Assembly: GCA_031761405.1 (NCBI GenBank)
Contig: JASEVX010000011.1
Coordinates: forward strand, 19,056,303 to 19,120,302
Length of the DNA stretch: 64,000 nt
DNA from: Serripes groenlandicus
Lineage: Eukaryota; Mollusca; Bivalvia; Cardiida; Cardiidae
Direction: 5' to 3'
Under the pieces are notes generated by a model, which had not been told where the DNA came from, made no database searches, and saw only the letters and a program-made list of their open reading frames with translations. Of the stretch, positions 54,876 to 64,000 are shown piece by piece. Both the position numbers and the translations under genes were made by a program. Every line of letters starts with the position of its first letter. Position 1 is the first letter of the stretch.

Positions 54876-55160
54876 TTACTGCTCCCGATAACAGAAGATT
54901 TCACGGCGGTTACAGATGACATTTTGGGGAAATATTGTGGGAAAGGAAGAAAGAGTATAATTTCTTCTATTCCCACAATGTTTTCAACCGAGTCTCTAGC
55001 TCATCTACCCATATCTTACCGATTGATTTCTTCATAATGTATTTGTTATTAATTTTGAAAGTGAAACTGTTAATACTAAGTAATAGGCCAAGTACAATCA
55101 AGCAAGAATACTGCTGCATTAAAAGAACTTTTTCCGAAAAAAAAACCCGAAACATCCAAA

Positions 55161-55390
55161 TTAACCCTTTCCCTCATACGACAATTCTGCAGCAGACGAC
55201 TTTGAACATATTCTATCAAAAAATAGAAAATCTCTCTAATTGAATGGATAACCTATGACATAAAGTGGAAAACATTGTGTCAAAAGGAGAAATTGCTCGT
55301 TTTGAGCAATTTCTTCTTTTGTCACTATGTTTTCAAAAAGCCGTCTGCAGCAGAGGCGTCAGAAAGCGGCTATATGAGGGAAAGGGTTAA
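55161..55390. mobile_element. MITE-A copy
   Basis: TTAACCCTTTCCCTCATACG to TGAGGGAAAGGGTTAA; nearly intact, in or just beyond the 3' UTR. Confidence 0.9.
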
Positions 55391-56732
55391 CTGAATCACG
55401 CAATTTAGACAGTTAACAATTGCTAATTTCGGACCATGCGACCGACAAGCCGCAGTCCAGCAAATGTGGCAAGTGTTGAAAACGAATAATTTGCACATCT
55501 ATACTATACTAGGCTTAAGTGCACTAAATGTACACTGTATGTCAGAGGATTCTTGGACGCTTCTTTAATATATAAACGAACATACACACTAAATCCGCGG
55601 ACAGACATAGCAAAATAATCCCTAAGCACATGTGTTTGCAACAAGTGTATTTATTCATAAAATTACATTGAATATGTAAGAATGAATTTATGTTTATGAT
55701 GTACTGGAACTATTTTTTTTTTTTTATATTTGACCTTGTCTGATAGTGAATATAACAGTAATAGGAAAACCAGTTTAGCCCCAGCCCGATTGTGTGCAAA
55801 ATTGATAGGAATACTATTCGCGGAGTGATTTCTTTCTTGCATAACACATGACCCCCATGTTTTTTTTGATTATTTTATAGGTGAGAAGTAACCCTTTTCA
55901 TTGATATAGGATGTCTTACCTGTAAAAATTTAAGAAAGTTTCCTAATTGAAGTTTGAAACTTGTTGATTTACATAGAAATAAAGAAGGAATTTAATTAGT
56001 ATAACACATAAAAATAAAGAAGGAATTTAATTAGCATAACACATGACCCCCATTTTTTTGGATTATTTCATAGGTGAGAAGAAACCCTTTTCATTGATAT
56101 AGGATGTCTTACCTGTAAACATTGAAGAAAGTTTCCTAATTGAAGTTTGAAACTTGTTGATTTACATAGAAATAAAGAAGGAATTTAATTAGTAATCTTT
56201 GTCCGGTGGCATGCCTTTACACTTCCGCTTTCCAGTATTAAGTCTTAACTAATACTGTTATCTCGAAATGTTCCGTTCGAGTACGAGTGAATGCTGTATT
56301 CTAAAAAGTAACAAGAAACCGCTGAAGACGGTAAGACCGGATTGTCGGCAATTTGACCTTGAAAATCGACAAACCAATTTTAAGTCATTTCATTTGACCA
56401 ATTGACTCGGCGATTTCCGTAATACCGATCTCGTACGGTAATCGCCGAGTGCATTAGGGGCGCTCTTCAGTCTAAACTTATACTTTAACTGTCACCTGGC
56501 TATTGTCTTCAATAAACTGTAATGGTACAAAATGTATATATGTGATATTGTCTCAGCTCAAAAAATATAATGAAATTAATCAAATAATTTATGTTCCTCG
56601 TGTATGTTTACTATTTCTCCTTTTCCCACAATGTTCAGTTAACTATATCGAAGATTAACATGCTTTCAATTTACCAGGTGTTAAATAAGTATTGCATGTT
56701 TGTGTTCTCTCACGTATTATACCAGGGAAACA
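55391..56732. other. Downstream region of the ATPase gene
   Basis: It holds a ~190-bp direct duplication (next entry). AATAAA strings at 55978, 56013 and 56509 could be polyadenylation signals, but nothing singles one out. No exon is seen. Confidence 0.4.
55840..56195. repeat. ~190-bp direct duplication
   Basis: TAACACATGACCCCCAT, CTTTTCATTGATATAGGATG, TCTTACCTGT and AAATAAAGAAGGAATTTAAT occur twice in the same order. Confidence 0.85.
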
Positions 56733-56968
56733 GATAACACTTTCCCACATACAACACATCTAGTGTTGACGTTTTTGTAAACATCTAGGCAAATATATAA
56801 AAAAAAATCCCTAATTAATAAAAGTATAATCATGAATAGAGCCGTAAACATTGGTAAACAGAGAAATTGCTCATTATGAGTAACTTCTTCTTTTGTAACA
56901 AATGTTTTCGAAAGACGTCTGCTGCAGAGGCGTCAGAAAGCGTACGTACGTTTGTGGGAAAGAATTAA
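56733..56968. mobile_element. Degenerate MITE-A
   Basis: AACACTTTCCCACATACAAC to GTTTGTGGGAAAGAATTAA; GACGTCTGCTGCAGAGGCGT inside. Confidence 0.7.
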
Positions 56969-57805
56969 GAGCATTTTGGGAAAGGTTTTAGAATTTGTAT
57001 TCATTTATATAAATTACTTATATATTTGTATATAAGTTGGAAGGAAATAATTTTATAATTAATACTATTTCTACATAGATTTATATATTTGTTAAATAAA
57101 GACAGATTATCGGCGGAGCCTTGTCTTCTACAAGTTCATTGATTCCATCCAATGTATTGGTTCTCTCTTCTAGAGACCCTTAAAGTCGGTCTTCGTTTCT
57201 GTCCGTTTGTTTGTTTGTTTGTGGCAAGCGTAGCGCCAAAACTATTCAACGGATTTCGACCAAACTTGGTAGGGATGAAGGGTCTAGGCTATAGTTAATC
57301 CTTTTGTAGTATGGTCGCCATAGAAACCACCGTTGCTATGGAAACGGGCGAAAACCGTTTCGAATTTAGAAACCACTCGGTGTGCGTTGTGTAGCCCATC
57401 AGTTGCTACATCGAATGATCGTCCTGATTTTTGACCCGTCTCTTCGTTTTCTTAATATTTGAGTTGCCGTAAGGGGTACCATTTCCGCGGAAAACACAGA
57501 CACGTCAAAACTAAATATATCGACACAAAAATAAATGGTTTCCTATTACCTGATCGCTGATTGGCTAAAAATCCGGACACGACCAAATATCGACCAACCA
57601 GAGAGCACTTCACATAGCCATTACAACTTCCGTTTCCCGTACTTTTACACGAGGAGAAGAAATATTCAAGTGAATTTGAAGCTGTTCTCGCGACAACTCG
57701 ATAGCTTGTTTCATTATTCGTGCGGTGTCGTGAGAGTAGAGACAAGAGAGAACCATCGTCGCAGTATGCTTGTCTATTATATTTCCAGATTAATTTGTCT
57801 ACTAT

Positions 57806-58005
57806 TTAACCCTTACAGTAAATCTGCAGCACACGACTTTTAAAACATGTAGGACAATTCTATATAGATAAAAGAAAAATTGAAAGTATAGTGGTGAAAG
57901 CAGAACTTGCACGTTTTGAGCAATTTCTCTTTTTGTTACAGGTTTTCAAAAGTCGTCTACTGCAGATGCTTCAGAATGGTTTTACATCTCTGAAAGCGTT
58001 TATCC
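57806..58005. mobile_element. Degenerate MITE-A
   Basis: TTAACCCTTACAGTAAATCT, TGCAGCACACGACTTTTAAA, AGTCGTCTACTGCAGATGCT; the right end is lost. Confidence 0.65.
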
Positions 58006-58319
58006 CTAGTCTGCTTTATGCAACTGAAAATACTATTTTCTAATTGTAAAGACCGCCTATCCTCACATGCAGTCTTGTCTTGGTCTATATTTACCGGTTA
58101 TCCTCAATACACAATAAGCAAATCAACCCCAGAAGATCGGAAAAATTCCAGGGATGTCAAGTTATGTTTAATAATCAAGACATCGAGGCAATGAAAAGAA
58201 TTCTAAAATGCTAGTACTTTTCCAGTTGTCAAGGACAAGTGAGAAACATGCAAGCTATATGAGATAGTGGCACTTAGCTCATTCGCTAGTACAGATGAAC
58301 CTCGAAGCCTCACATGCTG

Positions 58320-61300
58320 ATCACCTTAATGCAGCTTTCAACAGTCAAATCGCGGCGTTTAACGCTGCTTTCAACAGTCATATCACGGCGTTTAACGCTG
58401 CTTTCAACAGTCATATCGCGGCGTTTAACGCTGCTTTCAACAGTCACATCACGGCGTTTAAAGCTGCTTTCAACAGTCATATCACGGCGTTTAACGCTGC
58501 TTTCAACAGTCATATCACGGCGTTTAACGCTGCTTTCAACAGTCATATCACGGCGTTTAAAGCTGCTTTCAACAGTCATATCGCGGCGTTTAACGCTGCT
58601 TTCAACAGTCATATCGCGGCGTTTAACGCTGCTTTCAACAGTCACAACGCGGCGTTTAACGCTGCTTTCAACAGTCATATCACGGCGTTTAACGCTGCTT
58701 TCACCAGTTATATCACGGCGTTTAACGCTGCTTTCAACAGTCATATCGCGGCGTTTAACGCTGCATTCAACAGTCATATCGCGGCGTTTAACGCTGCTTT
58801 CAACAGTCATATCACGGCGTTTAACGCTGCTTTCAACAGTCATATCGCGGCGTTTAACGCTGCTTTCAACAGTCATATCGCGGCGTTTAACGCTGCTTTC
58901 AACAGTCATATCGCGGCGTTTAACGCTTCTTTCAACAGTCATATCGCGGCGTTTAACGCTTCTTTCAACAGTCATATCACGGCGTTTAACGCTGCTTTCA
59001 ACAGTCATATCGCGGCGTTTAACACTGCTTTCAACAGTCATATCGCTGCTTTCAACATTCATATCACGGCGTTTAACGCTGCTTTCAACAGTCATATCGC
59101 GGCGTTTAACGCTGCTTTCAACAGTTATATCACGGCGTTTAACGCTGCTTTCAACAGTCATATCGCGGCGTTTAACGCTGCTTTCAACAGTCATAACGCG
59201 GCGTTTAACGCTGCTTTAAACAGTAATATCGCGGCGTTTAACGCTGCTTTCTACCGTCATATCACGGCGTTTAACGCTGCTTTCAATAGTCATACCGCGG
59301 CGTTTAACGCTGCTTTCAACAGTCATATCGCGGCGTTTAACGCTGCTTTCAACAGTCATATCACGGCGTTTAACGCTGCTTTCAACAGTCATATCACGGC
59401 GTTTAACGCTGCTTTCAACAGTCATATCGTGGCGTTTAACGCTGCTTTCAACAGTCATATCGCGGCGTTTAACGCTGCTTTCAACAGTAATATCGCGGCG
59501 TTAAACGCTGCTTTCAACAGTCATATCGCGGCGTTTAACGCTGCTTTCAACAGTCATATCGCGGCGTTTAACGCTGCTTTCAACAGTCATATCGCGGCGT
59601 TTAACGCTGCTTTCAACAGTCATATCACGGCGTTTAACGCTGCTTATAAAAGTCATATCGCGGCGTTTAACGCTGCTTTCAACAGTCATATCGCGGCGTT
59701 TAACGCTGCTTTCAACAGTCATATCGCGGCGTTTAACGCTGCTTTCAACAGTCATATCACGTCGTTTAACGCTGCTTTCAACAGTCATATCGCGGCGTTT
59801 AACGCTGCTTTCACCAGTTATATCACGGCGTTTAACGCTGCTTTCAACAGTCATATCACGGCGTTTAACGCTGCTTTCAACAGTCATATCGCGGCGTTTA
59901 ACGCTGCTTTAAACAGTCATATCACGGCGTTTAACACTGCTATCAACAGTCATATCACGGCGTTTAACGCTGCTTTCAACAGTCATATCACGGCGTTTAA
60001 CGCAGCTTTCAACAGTCATATCACGGCGTTTAACGCTGCTTTCAACAGTCATATCGCGGCGTTTAACGCTGCTTTCAACAGTCATATCGCGGCGTTTAAC
60101 GCTTCTTTCAACAGTCATATCACGGCGTTTAACGCTGCTTTCAACAGTCATATCACGGCGTTTAACGCTGCTTTCAACAGTCATATCGCGGCGTTTAACG
60201 CTGCTTTCAACAGTCATATCGCGGCGTTTAACGCTGCTTTCAACAGTCATATCACGGCGTTTAACGCTGCTTTCAACAGTCATATCGCTGCTTTCAACAG
60301 TTATATCACGGCGTTTAACGCTGCTTTCAACAGTCATGTCACAGCGTTTAAAGCTGCTTTCAACAGTCATATCACGGCGTTTAACGCTGCTTTCAACAGT
60401 CATATCACGGCGTTTAACGCAGCTTTCAACAGTCATATCGCGGCGTTTAAAGCTGCGTTCAACAGTCATATCACGGCGTTTAACGCTGCTTTCAAGTCAT
60501 ATCGCGGCGTTTAAAGCTGCTTTCAACAGTCATATCACGGCGTTTAACGCTGCTTTCAACAGTCATATCGCGGCGTTTAACGCTGCTTTCAACAGTCATA
60601 TCACGGCGTTTAACGATGCTTTCAACAGTCATATCGCGGCGTTTAAAGCTGCTTTCAACAGTCATATCACGGCGTTTAACGCTGCTTTCAACAGTCATAT
60701 CGCGGCGTTTAACGCTGCTTTCAACAGTCATATCACGGCGTTTAACGATGCTTTCAACAGTCATATCGCGGCGTTTAACGTTGCTTTCAACAGTCATATC
60801 ACGTCGTTTAACGCTGCTTTCAACAGTCATATCAAGGCGTTTAACGCTGCTTTCACCAGTTATATCACGGCGTTTAACGCTGCTTTCAACAGTCATATCA
60901 CGGCGTTTAACGCTGCTTTCAACAGTCATATCGCGGCGTTTAACGCTGCTTTCAACAGTCATATCACGGCGTTTAACACTGCTATCAACAGTCATATCAC
61001 GGCGTTTAACGCTGCTTTCAACAGTCATATCACGGCGTTTAACGCAGCTTTCAACAGTCATATCACGGCGTTTAACGCTGCTTTCAACCATCATATCGCG
61101 GCGTTTAACGCTGCTTTCAACAGTCATATCGCGGCGTTTAACGCTTCTTTCAACAGTCATATCACGGCGTTTAACGCTGCTTTCAACAGTCATATCACGG
61201 CGTTTAACGCTGCTTTCAACAGTCATATCGCGGCGTTTAACGCTGCTTTCAACAGTCATATCACGGCGTTTAACGCTGCTTTCAACAGTCATATCGCGGT

Positions 61301-61832
61301 GTTTAACGCTGCTTTCAACAGTCATATCACGGCGTTTAACGCTGCTTTCAACAGTTATATCACGGCGTTTAACGCTGCTTTCAACAGTCATGTCACAGCG
61401 TTTAAAGCTGCTTTCAACAGTCATATCACGGCGTTTAACGCTGCTTTCAACAGTTATATCGCGGCGTTTAACGCTGCTTTCAACAGTCATATCACGGCGT
61501 TTAACACTGCTATCAACAGTCATATCACGGCGTTTAACGCTGCTATCAACAGTCATATCACGGCGTTTAACGCAGCTTTCAACAGTCATATCGCGGCGTT
61601 TAAAGCTGCGTTCAACAGTCATATCACGGCGTTTAACGCTGCTTTCAACAGTCATATCGCGGCGTTTAAAGCTGCGTTCAACAGTCATATCACGGCGTTT
61701 AACGCTGCTTTCAACAGTCATATCGCGGCGTTTAAAGCTGCTTTCAACAGTCATATCACGGCATTTAACGCTGCTTTAAACAGTCATATCGCGGCGTTTA
61801 ACGCTGCTTTCAACAGTCATATCGCGGCGTAC
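58320..61832. repeat. 33-bp satellite (~106 copies) derived from the SINE 3' end
   Basis: Unit GCGTTTAACGCTGCTTTCAA plus CAGTCATATCACG (A/G variable as CACG or CGCG). The same words occur once, in the same order, in SINE-1 read on the minus strand: GGTTTAACGCCGTTTTCAAC ... CAGTCATATCACGGCG. Units are close to identical; a few shortened units are seen (e.g. near 59045 and 60290). The unit is 11 codons long, so several frames stay open on both strands; these are not genes. Confidence 0.95.
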
Positions 61833-62121
61833 TCGAGGTGGTGTTGCTGGTTTGTTTTTGTGTAAAAAAAAGAATATTTGTTTTTAAAAGAATATTTTGT
61901 CCCTACAGTCTTTTCCACGACATCCCAATGTTTTCGAAAATAGTGTAATGACATTAAATCCATAAATAATGGAATTTAATGAGACAGGCTAAGGTAATAC
62001 GAATATTTCTGTTAGTAATGATAACTACACTCTTCACTTATCAATACATGTATTGTGAATTCAGCGGGATAATGGATACAAACGCAACCTATTGGGTCAT
62101 GAATTAAAAAGTATAAATACA

Positions 62122-62552
62122 TCATTTATTTTCATCCAATGTTGTCAAATCATAATAAAACTGCATAGCGTCCGTATAACCAATACCTTTCAAATTCCCG
62201 GCATTGGGAACTCGTCCAATCTCTTTGAATCCCAGTTTTTTCCACATATGAATAGACGCCTCATTCGAAACGAACACCAAATTAAAGAAACTAGCTTTAT
62301 ATCCTAAATCGCGTGCCATATACAAATAGTTTTTGGCCATGAATTGTCCGAGACCTTGACCTCGAGCTGCTTGTTTCACTATAAAACCAGCGTTACAAAT
62401 ATGAGAACATCGTCCAGGAAAGTTTGGCTTGATGTAGAAGGCTCCCAATACTTCATCCGTCTGCTGATCCTTGCAGACGAATACGTCATGACTTAAATAA
62501 TATTTCCGGAAGTCGTCTACGTTAGCCATATCATCTTGTGGGTAACTGTTGC
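62122..62552 (-). CDS. GNAT N-acetyltransferase, last exon (acetyl-CoA site)
   Basis: 431 nt including TGA at 62122-62124; acceptor TTTTAAG on the minus strand. The joined reading is EEGNSYPQDDMANVDDF across the junction. It contains the GNAT motif A pyrophosphate loop (QAARGQGLG) and motif B with ASIHMWKKLGFKEIGRVPNA, then GYTDAMQFYYDL. This pattern (NLVFVSNEAS, LGF.. GRVP.AG, Y.DA..FY) resembles fungal MPR1/ppr1-type acetyltransferases, which acetylate azetidine-2-carboxylate and related toxic amines in yeast; the substrate in this animal is unknown. The gene converges on the ATPase gene. Confidence 0.88.
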
Positions 62553-62659
62553 CTTAAAATAAAGAAAAATATTAAACGAATTTATAATCAACGTAGATTA
62601 ATTGTTTGATTAATTAAATTGAAGTTAACGCCGTTTAAAACAGTGTTGTTGTTTTTCTG

Positions 62660-62818
62660 CCGTGCCCCAGAAGTTCAGTAGATATCGACGCAACCTGTCA
62701 ATCCAGTTATTGCGAGTTCGAATCCCAGCTCGGCCAACACTCTTTCCGCCGTTTGACAAATGTCGCATTGAAGAGTGTCATTCGTCTTCAATCAATGGGC
62801 TTGCTTTGAAAGAATGTT
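62660..62818 (+). mobile_element. SINE-1 5' part, in the acetyltransferase intron
   Basis: AGAAGTTCAGTAGATATCGA, TTGCGAGTTCGAATCCCAGC (B box), CAACACTCTTTCCGCCGTTT, then truncated and joined to R3. Confidence 0.75.
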
Positions 62819-62819
62819 T

Positions 62820-62922
62820 ACATTACGCAGATGTGTATCGCCGCAGCTGCATTTTGGGGCATTTTGAGAAAAAATGTATAGGCACGTGCCTACAGTGCCT
62901 AAAGGGAGCTACGCCCCTGATA
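62820..62922 (+). mobile_element. Dispersed repeat R3 copy
   Basis: CATTACGCAGATGTGTATCG, ACGTGCCTACAGTGCCTAAA, as at 21596-21700. Confidence 0.75.
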
Positions 62923-62940
62923 TCAATGAAATACACAGAC

Positions 62941-63100
62941 CTTCCTCGTTGACGATGTGTCGAAGTATTGCATGAACTTCAGTCTCGTATTGTGCATGGT
63001 AATAATCCAACACAACAGCTTGTCCGGACTTCATCGTTCCAGCTTTAGGTAGATACGTCAACTTTATGTCTGACGTTTTGGATTGAATATAATACGCCAT
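62941..63100 (-). CDS. GNAT N-acetyltransferase, upstream exon
   Basis: 160 nt, leaving one base that joins the last exon in phase. MAYYIQSKTSDIKLTYLPKA, then GTMKSGQAVVLDYYHAQYET and HAILRHIVNEE. Donor GTCTGT. The Met at 63098-63100 sits directly after a good acceptor (TATTGCAG), so either the start codon opens this exon after a noncoding first exon, or it is internal and more coding sequence lies upstream. If it is the start, the protein is 196 residues. Confidence 0.8.
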
Positions 63101-63140
63101 CTGCAATACATGTATGTACATGTAATTTATAGTATACATT

Positions 63141-63385
63141 CGAGCCATCCCGCCAGAAAACAAACATTGTGGACTCTGCGTATAAAATATCGACCCGGAT
63201 CAGCCAAAGCATGCCGTGCAGGCTAACCCTGTGTGGATTTTCTGTTTCAGGAATCATTACTCTATACCTCTATCCCCCCGAGACGGAATGTGTCGGCCCG
63301 GATCAGTCTGCGCGGACTGCGCAGGCTGATCTGGTACGATATATTACGCAGAGGCCATAATGTTGGTTTTCTCGCGGGACGGCTT
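63141..63385. mobile_element. MITE-B copy
   Basis: GAGCCATCCCGCCAGAAAAC to CTCGCGGGACGGCTT; about 245 bp with an internal deletion. It lies 40 bp upstream of the acetyltransferase exon. Confidence 0.85.
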
Positions 63386-63425
63386 GTACGTACATGTAGT
63401 TACATTATACATTTAAGATATACAG

Positions 63426-63592
63426 GTCAAACCTGTGCTAACGACCACCTTGGAATAACGACTTTCTCTCTATAGCAACCACACGTTTAGCTTTCCCAAT
63501 GACTCATTTTCTGCATAATTGACACGGCAATTAAAGACCATATTGTTGTGTTCCAAATTCCAATGGGGGATCTTTATACACAGGTTCCATTG
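63426..63592. mobile_element. Dispersed repeat R4 copy
   Basis: AAACCTGTGCTAACGACCAC, CTTGGAATAACGACTTT, GGCAATTAAAGACCATATTG, TTTATACACAGGTTCC. Confidence 0.7.
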
Positions 63593-64000
63593 TATATGAA
63601 CCGCATTGGGCGACTTGAAGTGTAAAGGCACTCCAGTTGTATGTCATTTAAAATAACCTTGACGTTAAAGTAGTGTGGAAATTAGCCAGATACTTTCGGA
63701 GAAGAAGAATGTTAAAGTTTTCACTAAAGCCATATAAACCAAAACAGCCCCGCCCTCTGGTGGCCATGTTTTTCGACTAATCGACATGGCTTGAAGGAAT
63801 CTGATATAGGGTCTCCCAGGGAATATTTCTACACAATTATTTGAAAGTCGGCCAACGGGTTTGTGAGAAGAAGAATGTTAAAGTTGTTTTCGTTTGGTTG
63901 CCATGAACACCAGAATTATGCATTGGTCCAAAAAAATGAAGGAATTCTGGAAAGTACATTGAGAGGATGCTTGCTGTGAAGTTTCATTCCAATTGACCTT

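Noticed and set aside
54967..55243. Short open frames after the ATPase stop
   Set aside because: They lie in 3' flank and a MITE-A; no homology.
58295..61865. Open frames of 739, 509, 420 and 387 codons (HITAFNAAFNS-type repeats)
   Set aside because: A 33-bp satellite derived from a SINE; frames are open on both strands, no start context or homology.

Overview
The window is nuclear DNA from an animal, most likely a bivalve mollusc. Genes have short phased exons with GT-AG introns. The introns are full of tRNA-derived SINEs, palindromic MITEs and satellites of the kind common in bivalve genomes. The species call is inference from gene structure and repeat style only. One assembly gap of exactly 200 N lies at 36290-36489.

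Two protein genes can be supported. The first, on the + strand, fills 1236-54875. It is a P5B-type ATPase of the ATP13A2/ATP13A3 group (lysosomal/endosomal polyamine transporter). I resolved 31 coding exons whose phases chain correctly from the N-terminal membrane region to the stop codon, about 1219 residues. The start-codon exon (roughly the first 15-20 residues) was not found and probably lies upstream of the window. All catalytic motifs are present: LVPGD, TGES, PPALPA, DKTGT, KGAP, MVTGD and GDGAND. The only breaks are two frame slips in exon 18, right beside the gap. The second gene, on the - strand at 62122-63100, is a two-exon GNAT N-acetyltransferase resembling yeast MPR1/ppr1-type enzymes. 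The two genes are convergent and are separated by a 3.5 kb satellite.

Layout: 1-1235 repeats; 1236-9770 exons 1-7 (cytosolic N-terminus, first membrane segments); 9771-17107 a 7.3 kb intron made largely of decayed MITEs; 17108-25363 exons 8-12 (actuator domain to M4), interrupted by a 3 kb satellite with higher-order structure at 17.55-20.5 kb; 26719-32005 exons 13-17 (P and N domains); 33.6-36.24 kb a 64/63-bp satellite ending near the gap; 36548-42870 exons 18-22 (rest of the P domain); 44548-54875 exons 23-31 (M5-M10 and C-terminus); 58.3-61.8 kb a 33-bp satellite; 62.1-63.1 kb the acetyltransferase.

The most unusual feature is a recurring one. In this one ATPase gene, short tandem duplications repeatedly span exon-intron junctions and so copy splice sites together with the adjoining exon edge: acceptors of exons 8 (7 extra copies), 22 (1), 26 (2) and 29 (2), and donors of exons 9 (2) and 15 (about 14), plus a decayed separate copy of the donor end of exon 23. 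A second theme is satellites and minisatellites born from local or mobile sequence. The 33-bp satellite matches the 3' end of the resident SINE, and a 24-bp minisatellite resembles a dispersed repeat just upstream of it.
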